From Bacteriovoracaceae bacterium UBA6153 (GTDB lineage Bacteria > Bdellovibrionota > Bacteriovoracia > Bacteriovoracales > Bacteriovoracaceae): a stretch of 64,000 nt of DNA. The stretch lies in assembly GCA_002428265.1 (NCBI GenBank), contig DIUR01000033.1, positions 310,001 to 374,000 on the forward strand, in the 5' to 3' direction. Below are positions 1 through 9,030 of the stretch, piece by piece. Below the pieces are notes generated by a model. It did no database searches. It saw only the letters and a list, made by a program, of their open reading frames with translations, and was not told where the DNA came from. A program made the position numbers and the translations under genes. How positions within the stretch are numbered: position 1 is the first letter of the stretch; each line of letters opens with the position of its first letter.

Positions 1-250
1 AATCACGGTTATCACTTTCTCTTGCAGTGATTGTTGAATACTTTAATTTGTAATTTTGAGCTTCAGGTCTTCCCCAGTCCTGAGATTTTGCAGCGGCCCC
101 ATCAGCTTTAGTTGATTCCCTTGAAGTAACTTTTGCCATTGCTTTTTCAAGAGCAGTCTCAAACTGAGCACACGGAGCTGCAATTACATTTCCACTCAGT
201 GATAATGCCAATATACAGATTAAATAAGAGATTTTTAGGTGCTGTTTCAT
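1..250 (-). CDS. Exported protein, N-terminal part (gene runs off the window)
   Basis: An open frame runs from an ATG at 250 down to base 1 without a stop, giving about 83 residues. The first 20 or so residues (MKQHLKISYLICILALSLSG) look like a signal peptide with a basic start and hydrophobic core, followed by VIAAPCAQFE, so the product is probably exported. The rest is hydrophilic and rich in Lys, Ser, Thr and Ala, with no motif I recognise. It is divergent from the SUF operon and shares a roughly 170-base intergenic region with it. Function unknown; the missing C-terminus limits any call. Confidence 0.7.
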   Translation of the reverse strand, partial: MKQHLKISYLICILALSLSGNVIAAPCAQFETALEKAMAKVTSRESTKADGAAAKSQDWGRPEAQNYKLKYSTITARESDNRD

Positions 251-421
251 TGCAAACTGTATCGGAATATTGAAGCGTTCCGTTAGAGAAAGCGTCGTTT
301 TTCCAGCTGTCTAGCAATAATCAATGATAAATAGGTTTATTTTTAACGTATATTGGGATACTGTCGCCTTCATAGCAGTAAATAAGTGTTTTTTAAAAAT
401 GATTTTAGTGAGGAAACTCCT

Positions 422-871
422 ATGTTAAAGATTAATAAAAAAGTGGAATACGCTTTAATGGCCCTGAAATTCATGGCCGAGAAAAATGATCAAGCTCCTT
501 TGGTTTCGGCCAGAGAAGTTTGCGATATCTTCCACACACCATTTGATACTACTGCTAAAGTCATGCAGGTTATGAATGCCCATGACATTTTAAAATCAGT
601 AAAAGGAATCAAAGGCGGCTACTCTCTTAATCGCGCGCTTTCATCGATTACCTACATGGAACTTGTCCAGATGATCGAAGGCCGCGAAGAAATCGGCCGA
701 GTCTGCAGCAATCATAAAGGTACATGCGAACTCATCGGCACATGTAATATTTCAACTCCGGTGGAAAACCTAAATCGCAAACTTAATATATTTTTAGAAA
801 ATTTAACTTTGGCTGAACTCCTTCAAGGCACTGAGTTCAACAGACCCAAAATTTCAGAGGTCCAAGTATGA
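422..871 (+). CDS. Rrf2-family Fe-S responsive transcriptional regulator
   Basis: The product (149 aa) is a winged-helix Rrf2 protein, the family of IscR, and probably regulates the SUF operon it heads. The start at 422 is preferred over an in-frame ATG at 386 because it has an upstream GAGGA ribosome-binding site and gives the usual family N-terminus (MLKINKKVEYALMAL). The recognition-helix region lies near residues 28-65 and contains the family-like KGIKGGYSL. Three cysteines (VCSNHKGTCELIGTC) sit where IscR-type proteins bind a [2Fe-2S] cluster, spaced X6 and X5. The stop overlaps the sufB start by four bases (ATGA). Fe-S sensing and autoregulation are inferred from the family and position. 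Confidence 0.9.
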   Translation: MLKINKKVEYALMALKFMAEKNDQAPLVSAREVCDIFHTPFDTTAKVMQVMNAHDILKSVKGIKGGYSLNRALSSITYMELVQMIEGREEIGRVCSNHKGTCELIGTCNISTPVENLNRKLNIFLENLTLAELLQGTEFNRPKISEVQV

Positions 872-2295
872 GTACAGATATACTAAATTCTGACTACAAA
901 TACGGATTCTTCACAGACATCGAAACGGAAGCGTTTCCCAAAGGTCTAAGTGAAGAAATCGTCAGAATGATTTCAGCAAAAAAATCAGAGCCACAATGGC
1001 TGCTCGATTTTCGTCTAAAGGCCTTTAGCCACTGGTTAAAGATGCCTCACCCAAAATGGGCAAAGCTAGAAATTCCTGAAGTGAATTATCAGGATCTTTA
1101 TTACTATTCTGCTCCCAAGAAAAAAGAATCTGCAGCAAGCCTGGATGAAATCGATCCAGAACTTCTTGCGACTTTTGCTAAGCTTGGAATTCCACTAAAC
1201 GAACAAAAAAGAATCAGTGGTGTCGCAGTTGATGCAGTATTTGATTCAGTTTCAGTTGCAACGACTCACAAAGAAGAATTAGAAAAAGTCGGAGTTATTT
1301 TTTGCTCGATCAGTGAAGCCGTTAAAGAGCATCCTGAACTGGTAAAAAAATACTTAGGTACAGTTGTTCCTCATTCAGATAATTTTTACGCTGCTTTAAA
1401 TGCAGCCGTATTCTCTGATGGATCTTTTGTCTACATTCCAAAAGGAGTGAGATGCCCACTAGATCTATCTACGTATTTCCGTATCAACGCAAAAGAAACA
1501 GGCCAGTTTGAAAGAACCCTGATCATTGCGGAAGAAGGATCATTCGTAAATTATCTCGAAGGCTGTACAGCTCCGCAAAGAGATGAAAATCAGCTTCACG
1601 CTGCCATCGTTGAACTTGTAGCAATGGATGATGCAGAAATTAAATACTCTACTGTGCAAAACTGGTACGCCGGAGATAAAAACGGTGTTGGTGGAATTTA
1701 TAACTTTGTTACAAAACGTGGAAACTGTCTTGGGAAGAACTCAAAAATCTCATGGACTCAGGTTGAAGCGGGTTCTGCGATCACTTGGAAATACCCATCA
1801 TGTAATTTAATTGGTGATAACTCTGAAGGAGCTTTCTACTCAGTTGCACTGACAAATAATTTCATGCAGGCCGATACGGGAACCAAAATGGTTCACATCG
1901 GAAAAAATACGAAGTCGACTATCATCTCAAAAGGGATTTCTGCTGAGAACTCTGAAAACAATTATAGAGGTCTGGTAAAAATCAACCCAAGTGCAACGGG
2001 AGCACGTAATTACTCTCAGTGTGACTCGATGTTAATTGGGGCAAAGGCACGCGCGAACACATTCCCGTACATTGATGTGAAAAACAATACGGCGATTGTT
2101 GAGCACGAGGCATCGACTTCAAGAATTTCTGAAGACCAACTTTTTTACTTACAGTCGAGAGGACTTTCAGAAGAAAAATGTATTTCGATGATCGTTAATG
2201 GATTTTGTAAAGACGTCTTCAAAGAACTTCCTCTGGAGTTCGCAGTCGAAGCAGTAAAACTTATAGAAATGAAATTAGAAAACAGCATAGGATAA
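868..2295 (+). CDS. sufB: SufB, Fe-S cluster assembly scaffold subunit
   Basis: At 475 aa this is full length for SufB, the scaffold subunit of the cytosolic SufBCD complex on which new Fe-S clusters are built. Visible family features include the EGCTAPQRDENQLHAAIVE stretch near residue 230, the conserved beta-helix core ending in YSQCDSMLIG, and the C-terminal IVNGFCKDVF segment that contacts SufC. It overlaps the Rrf2 gene by four bases and is followed four bases later by sufC, so the genes are almost certainly co-transcribed. No SufA or SufE/SufU gene is seen in the operon. Confidence 0.97.
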   Translation: MSTDILNSDYKYGFFTDIETEAFPKGLSEEIVRMISAKKSEPQWLLDFRLKAFSHWLKMPHPKWAKLEIPEVNYQDLYYYSAPKKKESAASLDEIDPELLATFAKLGIPLNEQKRISGVAVDAVFDSVSVATTHKEELEKVGVIFCSISEAVKEHPELVKKYLGTVVPHSDNFYAALNAAVFSDGSFVYIPKGVRCPLDLSTYFRINAKETGQFERTLIIAEEGSFVNYLEGCTAPQRDENQLHAAIVELVAMDDAEIKYSTVQNWYAGDKNGVGGIYNFVTKRGNCLGKNSKISWTQVEAGSAITWKYPSCNLIGDNSEGAFYSVALTNNFMQADTGTKMVHIGKNTKSTIISKGISAENSENNYRGLVKINPSATGARNYSQCDSMLIGAKARANTFPYIDVKNNTAIVEHEASTSRISEDQLFYLQSRGLSEEKCISMIVNGFCKDVFKELPLEFAVEAVKLIEMKLENSIG

Positions 2296-2299
2296 AGTT

Positions 2300-3070
2300 A
2301 TGATCGTAGTTAAAGACTTACACGCTAAGATTGGCGATAAAGAAATTTTAAGAGGAATTAACCTAACAGTTAAGGCCGGTGAAGTGCACGCTATCATGGG
2401 GCCAAACGGTTCTGGAAAAAGTACGCTTTCAAAAGTGATTGCAGGACACCCTTCTTACGAAGTCTCAGGTGGATCTATCACTTATAAAATCAACTCAAAA
2501 GATAAAGACCTCTTTGAACTTGAAGCAGATGAGCGTGCAAAAAGCGGAATCTTTTTAGGATTCCAATACCCGGTAGAAATCCCGGGAGTTTCAAACTTCA
2601 CATTCTTACTTGAATCATTCAATGAAACTTGTAAGTACAATGGTGCTCCAGAAATGAACTCTGAAGATTTCAGAAAGTTTCTAACTCCAAAGCTTGAGCT
2701 TCTTGAAATGAATGCTTCTTTTCTTGATCGTCCGGTGAACACTGGATTTTCAGGTGGAGAAAAAAAGAAAAACGAAATTCTTCAAATGGCCGTTTTAAAT
2801 CCGCGTCTGGCACTTTTAGATGAAACAGATTCTGGTCTTGATATTGATGCCTTAAAGATTGTCGCAAAAGGTGTAAACGCCTTGAGAAGCCGCTTCAATG
2901 CAACGATCCTAGTAACTCACTATCAAAGACTGCTTGATTTTATCGTTCCAGACTACGTCCATGTTCTTTACCAAGGCCAGATTATTAAATCAGGCACAAA
3001 AGAGCTGGCATTAGAGCTGGAAGAAAAAGGTTATGAATGGCTGATTAAAGAGCATGCTGAAAAGGTATAA
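2300..3070 (+). CDS. sufC: SufC, Fe-S assembly ATPase
   Basis: This 256-aa ABC-type ATPase powers the SufBCD scaffold. It has Walker A (GPNGSGKS, about residue 35), the signature region FSGGEKKKNEILQM near residue 150, Walker B with catalytic region LALLDETDSGLD, and an H-loop (VTHYQR). The signature FSGGEKK and the ETDSGLD form are typical of SufC rather than transport ABC proteins. It sits between sufB and sufD with gaps of four and eight bases. There are no membrane segments, consistent with a cytosolic complex. Confidence 0.97.
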   Translation: MIVVKDLHAKIGDKEILRGINLTVKAGEVHAIMGPNGSGKSTLSKVIAGHPSYEVSGGSITYKINSKDKDLFELEADERAKSGIFLGFQYPVEIPGVSNFTFLLESFNETCKYNGAPEMNSEDFRKFLTPKLELLEMNASFLDRPVNTGFSGGEKKKNEILQMAVLNPRLALLDETDSGLDIDALKIVAKGVNALRSRFNATILVTHYQRLLDFIVPDYVHVLYQGQIIKSGTKELALELEEKGYEWLIKEHAEKV

Positions 3071-3078
3071 GACATTTT

Positions 3079-4344
3079 ATGGAAAACTTAATTTTTAATG
3101 AACTTATAAAAAACTCTGCTAGCGTCTCTGATGTTACAGCAGATCTTGGTGCAAGTTATAATACTGCAATGAAGAATGCTCTCGAGCAATTCAAGGTCAT
3201 GGGCATTCCCACTAAAAAACATGAAGACTGGATTTATACAAATATTTCCAAATCACTGGCCCCGCGCTTTTTTACTAAAAATGCAGAGATTGATCAGGAC
3301 ATTCCCGCTCAGGTTATTGACCAGCGTGGAATGATCATTCTCAATAACGGCGTTTTTAATAAACAACAATCTGTTCTTCCTGAGGGAATCAGTCTTGATC
3401 AGATGAAGCCGACAGAAAACTTCTTCGACACATTTGATGCACTAAACTTTGGAGTTGCTGTCTCTCCCCTGTTTTTAAGAATCAAAAAAAATACAGTGAT
3501 CGATTTCCCTATTACGATTATTCATCAGGTTGATGAAGTCGGTGTTAATCGCATCGTTTCTCCAAGAATTAATATCGTCGCTGAGCCGTTCACAAAAGTA
3601 TCTTTTGCAGAAATATTTACTTCGACTCAAAATTTATTGTTTCAATATACAACAAATAGCTCAACTCACTTTGAGCTGCATGAAAATGCTTTTGTTGAAC
3701 ATGTTAAATTTCAGATCGAAGCCGCTGGTGCCACTCACATTGGTCTCACAAAAGCAGTGATCGCCAAAAATGCTAACTTCAAGTCCATGACGATTGATTT
3801 AGGGAACCTAGTATCTCGTCACAATATTGATGTTACTGTCGCGGGTGAGGGAGCAGAAACTCACGTCAACGGATTGTATGCACTAAATAAATCACAGCAC
3901 GCTGATATTTTCTCGCACATTAATCACACGGCCGCTCACACTAACTCTGATCAACTTTTTAAAGGTATTCTTGCTGGTGAGTCTCACGGAGCTTTCACTG
4001 GTAAAATCTCAATTGCTAAAGATGCTCAATTAGTGAACTCAAATCAGTTGAATAAAAACCTGATGCTTTCTAAAAAAGCTCATATCGACACTCGTCCTCA
4101 ACTCATGGTTGCAGCCGACGATGTAAAATGTGCTCACGGGGCAACGATCGGACAACTATCTCAAGAAGAAGAGTTCTACCTTCAGTCGCGCGGGATTCAA
4201 AAAGACATGGCAAAAAGAATGTTGTGCCATGGATTTGCAACTGACGTGCTTTATAAGATAGATAATAAAAAAATTCTAGAGCTATCGGAAAAACTTCTTT
4301 ATGAAAGTTTTGAGAAGACTGCTCTGGCCGAGATGACTCTATGA
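3079..4344 (+). CDS. sufD: SufD, Fe-S cluster assembly subunit
   Basis: The 421-aa product is the SufB paralogue that pairs with SufB and SufC. The N-terminal helical region (GIPTKKHEDWIYTNI) matches the family, and the C-terminal beta-helix carries DDVKCAHGATIGQL and LCHGFATDVL, with the Cys/His residues seen in SufD. The stop overlaps the sufS start by four bases. In characterised systems SufD supports iron delivery and stabilises the scaffold. That role is carried over from the family and not shown here. Confidence 0.95.
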   Translation: MENLIFNELIKNSASVSDVTADLGASYNTAMKNALEQFKVMGIPTKKHEDWIYTNISKSLAPRFFTKNAEIDQDIPAQVIDQRGMIILNNGVFNKQQSVLPEGISLDQMKPTENFFDTFDALNFGVAVSPLFLRIKKNTVIDFPITIIHQVDEVGVNRIVSPRINIVAEPFTKVSFAEIFTSTQNLLFQYTTNSSTHFELHENAFVEHVKFQIEAAGATHIGLTKAVIAKNANFKSMTIDLGNLVSRHNIDVTVAGEGAETHVNGLYALNKSQHADIFSHINHTAAHTNSDQLFKGILAGESHGAFTGKISIAKDAQLVNSNQLNKNLMLSKKAHIDTRPQLMVAADDVKCAHGATIGQLSQEEEFYLQSRGIQKDMAKRMLCHGFATDVLYKIDNKKILELSEKLLYESFEKTALAEMTL

Positions 4345-5567
4345 AATCCACACTAGATGTTGAAAAAATCAGACAAGACTTTCCACAGTTAAAAACAACT
4401 GTGAACAATAGACCACTCATTTATCTTGATAATGCTGCGACCACTCTTAAGCCTCAAGTGGTCATCGACATGATGACAAAACACTTAAGCCAAGACGTGG
4501 CCAACGTTCATCGTGGAATCCACACGCTCTCAGAAATGGGAACGAGAGCTTTTGAAGAAACGAGAATTGCCGTTCAAGAACTCATCAACGCCCGCCATGC
4601 TCACGAAGTTATCTATACAAAAGGGACTACCGACTCACTTAACTTATTAGCGAACTCATTCGGTGATAAATATTTAGAGGCCGGAGATGAAATTCTTCTG
4701 TCTCAAATGGAGCACCATTCAAATATTGTTCCTTGGCAGATGATCGCAGAAAAAAAAGGTGCAAAAATTGTCATGATCCCTATCAATGACAACGGCGAAA
4801 TTTTAATGGATGAGTATAAAAAACTCCTTCATCCAAAAACGAAAATTGTCTCAATCGTTCACACATCTAATACTCTGGGAACCACTAATCCAGTTAAGGA
4901 AATGACGAGACTTGCTCACGCCAATGGATCAAAGATTTGTATCGATGCCGCTCAATCGATTGCTCACCAACGTGTTGATGTACAAGATCTCGACTGCGAC
5001 TTCCTGGTTTTCTCTGCTCATAAAATGTACGGCCCGAATGGATTGGGATTTTTATACGGAAAAGAAGAACTCCTAAACGAGATGCCTCCTTACCAAGGTG
5101 GCGGATCAATGATTTCAGAAGTGACGTTTGAAAAAACAACTTACCATGTACTTCCTAATAAGTTTGAAGCTGGTACTCCGGCCATTGCTGAAGTGATCGC
5201 TTTTAAATCAGCACTCGACTACGTCAAAAAAATTGGCATGGATAATATCGCTCAATATGAATTTGAGCTTCTTGAATATGCTACAACTGAACTTAAAAAA
5301 ATCGAAGGTGTCCGCCTGATTGGTACGGCCCGCGAAAAAGCTGGTGTACTCTCTTTTGTCATTGAAGGAATGCATCCACAAGATTTGGGAACAATTCTCG
5401 ATAAACAAGGTGTCGCTATCAGAACAGGCCATCACTGTACACAGCCCCTGATGAAGCGCTTTGGAATTTCAGCTTGTGCGAGAGCAAGTTTTACTTTTTA
5501 CAACACCTACCACGATGTAGATGTATTTATAGCTGCCATTAAAAAGGCACGCGATTTTTTATTATAA
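4341..5567 (+). CDS. sufS: SufS, group II cysteine desulfurase
   Basis: The 408-aa PLP enzyme converts cysteine to alanine and passes persulfide sulfur to the scaffold. The PLP lysine lies in FSAHKMYGPNG (about residue 228) and the catalytic cysteine in IRTGHHCTQPLMKRFG (about residue 365), the GHHC form typical of SufS/CsdA. Length is normal. It overlaps sufD by four bases. SufS normally needs a sulfur-transfer partner (SufE or SufU), which is not in this operon, so it may be encoded elsewhere or be replaced. Confidence 0.96.
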   Translation: MKSTLDVEKIRQDFPQLKTTVNNRPLIYLDNAATTLKPQVVIDMMTKHLSQDVANVHRGIHTLSEMGTRAFEETRIAVQELINARHAHEVIYTKGTTDSLNLLANSFGDKYLEAGDEILLSQMEHHSNIVPWQMIAEKKGAKIVMIPINDNGEILMDEYKKLLHPKTKIVSIVHTSNTLGTTNPVKEMTRLAHANGSKICIDAAQSIAHQRVDVQDLDCDFLVFSAHKMYGPNGLGFLYGKEELLNEMPPYQGGGSMISEVTFEKTTYHVLPNKFEAGTPAIAEVIAFKSALDYVKKIGMDNIAQYEFELLEYATTELKKIEGVRLIGTAREKAGVLSFVIEGMHPQDLGTILDKQGVAIRTGHHCTQPLMKRFGISACARASFTFYNTYHDVDVFIAAIKKARDFLL

Positions 5568-5595
5568 TAAAAAAATATAAAGAAGGATTAAATAT

Positions 5596-6180
5596 ATGAA
5601 TGAAGCAAATAACAGCACAATTGAACTCGACATTGATATTCAACCAACACCAAACCCGAATGCCTTAAAATTTATTTTAAACATTCCGGTTAAGCTTGAA
5701 GGCAACTCTACTTACAAGTCTCCAAGCGAGTGCGGGGAAAATGCTCTGGCACTTGAGCTCTTTCGCGTCAGAGGAATTGATCAACTGCACTTTTTTGAAA
5801 ACGTTATTGCCGTTACAAAGTTTTCTTATGAAGACTGGGGCTCGGTTGAAACAGGTGTGATGAAAACTCTAAAAGAGTTCATGCCTACTCACAATCCAAA
5901 CTACAACGATCCAAATCCAGAAGCAGACAGAAGAAAAAATCTTTCTCCGGAACTTCAACAGATCGAACACATTCTCGATAAAACAATTCGCCCCGGCCTT
6001 CAGGCCGATGGTGGAGATATTCAAGCATTAACCTACCAAGACAACATTTTAATGGTTAAATATCAAGGTGCTTGTGGGACATGCCCAAGCTCTGCAACGG
6101 GGACATTGGAGGCCATTAAGGCCATCTTACGTGATGATATGAATCCTGAGATCGAAGTTTATATCGCACCAGAATTCTAA
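5596..6180 (+). CDS. Nfu-type Fe-S carrier (Nfu_N plus NifU C-terminal domain)
   Basis: The 194-aa product has an N-terminal Nfu_N-like domain (QPTPNPNALKFILNIPV) and a C-terminal NifU-like domain holding the cluster-binding CXXC in GACGTCPSSATGTLEAI (about residue 160). Such proteins accept clusters from the scaffold and deliver them to client enzymes. It follows sufS by 28 bases with an AAGGA ribosome-binding site, so it is probably the last gene of the SUF operon. An acidic linker (residues about 97-115) joins the domains. Confidence 0.92.
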   Translation: MNEANNSTIELDIDIQPTPNPNALKFILNIPVKLEGNSTYKSPSECGENALALELFRVRGIDQLHFFENVIAVTKFSYEDWGSVETGVMKTLKEFMPTHNPNYNDPNPEADRRKNLSPELQQIEHILDKTIRPGLQADGGDIQALTYQDNILMVKYQGACGTCPSSATGTLEAIKAILRDDMNPEIEVYIAPEF

Positions 6181-6225
6181 GTTATAACAAACACTTAGAA
6201 GATAATAAAAATCATTAAAAAAAGT

Positions 6226-6253
6226 TTGACTTGCCTAACTTTCGGTTTAGAAT
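6226..6253 (+). promoter_or_regulatory. Sigma70-type promoter upstream of the 49-codon ORF
   Basis: TTGACT (6226-6231) and TAGAAT (6248-6253) are separated by 16 bases. A transcript starting about seven bases downstream would begin near 6260, inside the left arm of the inverted repeat that hides the ribosome-binding site of the next ORF. Confidence 0.6.
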
Positions 6254-6254
6254 A

Positions 6255-6304
6255 CTAACAGGAGGATCTTTATATGATCGTTCAAAATTGTAATCTCCTG
6301 TTAG
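6255..6304 (+). promoter_or_regulatory. Inverted repeat covering the RBS and start of the small ORF
   Basis: The arms CTAACAGGAG (6255-6264) and CTCCTGTTAG (6295-6304) are perfect 10-base reverse complements separated by 30 bases. The left arm contains part of the AGGAGG ribosome-binding site and the start codon (6274) lies in the loop. In RNA this hairpin would mask translation initiation. As DNA it could be an operator with half-sites about four helical turns apart. Confidence 0.6.
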
Positions 6305-6423
6305 TTGTCATCTCTAAAATCGAGTCACTCATAGCAGAGCAAAAGACTCAACATCCGAACTTAAACGATGAAGAAATCATCGAATTCTTAAAATTTAAAT
6401 TTTCGATCGAAAATAAATCATAA
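6274..6423 (+). CDS. Small protein of 49 residues, unknown function
   Basis: The ORF starts at an ATG seven bases after a strong AGGAGG site, behind a good promoter, and ends with TAA at 6421. The product is amphipathic and predicted helical: a hydrophobic run (NLLLVVISKIESLI) followed by a charged half with LNDEEIIEFLKFKF. There is no clear signal peptide. I do not recognise a family. The promoter, RBS and inverted repeat support a real gene. It lies between the SUF operon and a lipoprotein gene whose leader repeats the motif CTAACAGG. Confidence 0.6.
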   Translation: MIVQNCNLLLVVISKIESLIAEQKTQHPNLNDEEIIEFLKFKFSIENKS

Positions 6424-6493
6424 CATTTTTAATCCATCGACCGAGAGGAACATAAAAATAGTCTGTCACAAAAACTAACAGGGGAACATTTTT

Positions 6494-7135
6494 ATGTTAA
6501 CAAAATGGAAAACGTCTTTATTGACTCTAGCTACAATCGCAACTCTAGGATTTACAACTTCGTGTGGAAAAAACGACGCTGCTAATATCGAAATCGCTGG
6601 TATGAAGGGACCAAACATTACTCTTCTTCAAGACAACATGATGATCTCTGCTGTATTTGAAAACATCCAAATTGATGGTGGATTAAGATACAACATTCCA
6701 AAATATAAATACTCTTTCCTTGAAATCTCTCCAGATGTAGCGAGCACAGGAACTTTAATGCAAGTCTCGATTTCACTTAAAGATATCGTTGATGGTGGTC
6801 TTGATGGACTTGACCCACAAAAACTTCCAGGTGGTAGACCACTTCCAGGTGTTTCTGGTGGAGCACTTCCAGCTGTAGCTTTCTCGGTTGAAAAATTCAA
6901 CAACATGTCTCTATATGTTGGTAAAGATGTTTTCGGTATCTTCCTTCCAGCTGCTGTTGGAATTGATGGAGCAATGGCCTCATTCAGATACTACGTTGGT
7001 GACAAAGCTGCTGGTACAATCTCTTTAATTGGTAAAGATGCTAACGGTGAAAACTCTGGTGTTCTTTTACTTCTTAACATGAAAGGACAAATTAAGTCAC
7101 AAATGATGAACGTATACAAAAAATACAATCAATAA
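6494..7135 (+). CDS. Putative lipoprotein, 213 aa, unknown function
   Basis: The N-terminus (MLTKWKTSLLTLATIATLGF) is a signal peptide, and TTSCGKN places a cysteine at about residue 24, as in lipoproteins, although Thr at position -3 is not the usual Leu. The mature part is rich in Gly, Leu and Pro with a GGLDGLDPQKLPGG stretch, then beta-like segments. No family is recognised. The RBS is AGGGGA and the leader contains CTAACAGG, as does the upstream small ORF, which may indicate shared control or a local duplication. Confidence 0.75.
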   Translation: MLTKWKTSLLTLATIATLGFTTSCGKNDAANIEIAGMKGPNITLLQDNMMISAVFENIQIDGGLRYNIPKYKYSFLEISPDVASTGTLMQVSISLKDIVDGGLDGLDPQKLPGGRPLPGVSGGALPAVAFSVEKFNNMSLYVGKDVFGIFLPAAVGIDGAMASFRYYVGDKAAGTISLIGKDANGENSGVLLLLNMKGQIKSQMMNVYKKYNQ

Positions 7136-7144
7136 TTAGTTACT

Positions 7145-8041
7145 TTAGTGACTGCCTGGTTTTACCTGGGCAGTCACTTCTCTTCCTAGAATTGGAATTA
7201 AGATCACGGCCAGCATAATCAAAACAGCTCCTACCATATTCATAGCATTGAGCATTTCACCTAAAACAAAATAACCGGCGATAGCAGCAAACGGCGACTC
7301 TGTTAAAAAGATAAGGCCTGCAATATGATCAGGGATTTTTTTCTGAGCAATGACCTGAGCAGTAAAAGAAATCATGCTTGAGATGATTCCTAGGTATAGC
7401 AGCCCTTTTAAAATATTTTGATTGGGGTCAATGACAACTCCCCACTCGACACTTCCACCAAAAATAAGAGCAATTGGCACAGCGGTGAAGGCCACAAAAA
7501 AATTCTGCAAGAAATTAAACTCTACTGGAGATTCAATCGTGTTTGCAACCATACCAATATAGATAATATGAAGAGCTGCAAAAGCAGAACAAAGAAGTGT
7601 AAGAAGATCTCCCTGGTTTAAGTCTTTGACTTCCAGGTTACACATTAAGGCCATGCCAAACAAGGCCATAAAAATCAGTATCCAAAAAGTTGGTCTGTAT
7701 CTCTTTTTGAAAACAACCATGGTGATGATAGGTATAAAAAATGAATACAAAGTTGTAATGAATCCACTCTTTGCCACTGTTGTTTGGGCAAGACCCATTG
7801 TTTGAAACAGTAAAATCCCTAAAAGCAAAATTGAGCTGATAAAAGATTTCTTTAAAATATTATTTTTTCTTGTAAATGATTTTTTATAAAGAAGAAATGG
7901 TAATGAACAGACAGCTGCAACTGAAAATCTTAGAGCATTTGCCCAAATAGGATCAAGTCCTTCCAGTGTCCATCTGGTTGCAATAAAGCCAAAGCCCCAG
8001 ATAGATGTGGCAAACAATAATAAAAGTACGTTTAAAAACAT
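7145..8041 (-). CDS. EamA/DMT-family membrane transporter
   Basis: The 298-aa protein has about ten hydrophobic segments and two EamA repeats, beginning WGFGFIATRW near the N-terminus with the second copy after residue 150 (LLTLLCSAFAALHIIYIG). Drug/metabolite transporters of this family export small metabolites; the substrate cannot be predicted. Its ATG shares one base with the hemF stop (TAATG), so the two genes are translationally coupled. An inverted repeat (7147-7178) overlaps its 3' end. Confidence 0.88.
   Translation of the reverse strand: MFLNVLLLLFATSIWGFGFIATRWTLEGLDPIWANALRFSVAAVCSLPFLLYKKSFTRKNNILKKSFISSILLLGILLFQTMGLAQTTVAKSGFITTLYSFFIPIITMVVFKKRYRPTFWILIFMALFGMALMCNLEVKDLNQGDLLTLLCSAFAALHIIYIGMVANTIESPVEFNFLQNFFVAFTAVPIALIFGGSVEWGVVIDPNQNILKGLLYLGIISSMISFTAQVIAQKKIPDHIAGLIFLTESPFAAIAGYFVLGEMLNAMNMVGAVLIMLAVILIPILGREVTAQVKPGSH
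7147..7178. terminator. Weak hairpin between convergent genes
   Basis: AGTGACTGCC (7147-7156) and GGCAGTCACT (7169-7178) form a perfect 10-base stem with a 12-base loop at the junction of two convergent genes. There is no clear T-run on either strand, so it is at best a weak or factor-assisted terminator. Confidence 0.35.
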
Positions 8042-8943
8042 TATTTATTCCAATCGCGTGGATAATAGTACTCCATCATTTTTTCGTGAACAGAGCCAGC
8101 AACTGGTTTGTACTTATATGAAAAACATGCTCTCGCAGGAAGCGAAATAAGAATAGAATCTGTTCGCCCATTAGTTTTCAGGCCGAACATCGTTCCTCTG
8201 TCGTGAAGAAGATTGAACTCAACGTAGCGCCCTCTACGGTGAAGCTGAAAGTCTTCATCTGCAGTCGTCCACTCTTCATTCATTCTTTTTTGAACGATAG
8301 GGAAATAGGAATTGATAAAGTGTTTTGAAATATCTTTGATAAATGCCAGATCTGATTCAATATCTGTTGTATTGAAGTGATCGAAAAAAAATCCCCCCAC
8401 TCCACGCATTTCATTATTTCTATGAGTATTAACAAAATACTTATCGCATTCTGCTTTCATCGCTTCATAGTGTCCGTATGGCGTAAGGGCCTTTTTCCAT
8501 ACATCGTGAAAGTACTGAAAATCTTCAACGTGCGGATAATAAGGCGTAAGATCTGCTCCACCACCAAACCAAAATTTCTCTCCGGCCTGAATCATTCTAA
8601 AATTTGCGTGAACAGTTGGCACACGTGGATTTTTGGGATGGATGATAAGGGAGATACCAGCGGCCCACATCTGATCCCCGGTTCCTCCAAGTTTACCAGC
8701 AAAGGCCGGATCGATCGCTCCGAAAACCATCGAAGTATTGACTCCTGCATTTTCAATAATCTCACCAGTGAAGGCGCGAGTAATACCACCGCCACCAGGG
8801 TTGCCTTTGTGATCGAGTCTCTCCCAAGCGTCTTCAATCAAACTGATGTTTGAGTCGTAACTTTGAAGTGCCTTTGTAATCTCATCTTGTAACGCCCTTA
8901 CGTATTGATGAAATTCACTCTTTTTTAATTCTAAATTTTTCAT
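8041..8943 (-). CDS. hemF: Oxygen-dependent coproporphyrinogen III oxidase
   Basis: The 300-aa enzyme carries out oxygen-dependent oxidative decarboxylation of coproporphyrinogen III to protoporphyrinogen IX in haem synthesis. Length and hallmark segments match HemF: GGGGITRAF near residue 52, HANFR (about 116), WFGGGADLTPYYP (about 127), and GRYVEFNLLHDRGTMFGL near residue 235. It heads a two-gene unit with the EamA transporter. A purely oxygen-dependent enzyme suits an aerobic organism. Confidence 0.97.
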   Translation of the reverse strand: MKNLELKKSEFHQYVRALQDEITKALQSYDSNISLIEDAWERLDHKGNPGGGGITRAFTGEIIENAGVNTSMVFGAIDPAFAGKLGGTGDQMWAAGISLIIHPKNPRVPTVHANFRMIQAGEKFWFGGGADLTPYYPHVEDFQYFHDVWKKALTPYGHYEAMKAECDKYFVNTHRNNEMRGVGGFFFDHFNTTDIESDLAFIKDISKHFINSYFPIVQKRMNEEWTTADEDFQLHRRGRYVEFNLLHDRGTMFGLKTNGRTDSILISLPARACFSYKYKPVAGSVHEKMMEYYYPRDWNK

Positions 8944-9030
8944 GGTTTATCCATTTCCTTTTTCATTCTGGAGTCATTGTGTTAAAAAAGGAGAAATTTT
9001 CTTAATAATTATTAGGTACTGATACCACAC

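Noticed and set aside
386..421. Upstream ATG for the Rrf2 gene
   Set aside because: It lacks an SD and adds residues not seen in the family; the ATG at 422 has GAGGA and the normal N-terminus.
8377..8853. A 158-codon plus-strand ORF inside hemF
   Set aside because: It is antisense to a well-conserved enzyme gene with strong family motifs, has no SD and no recognisable domain.
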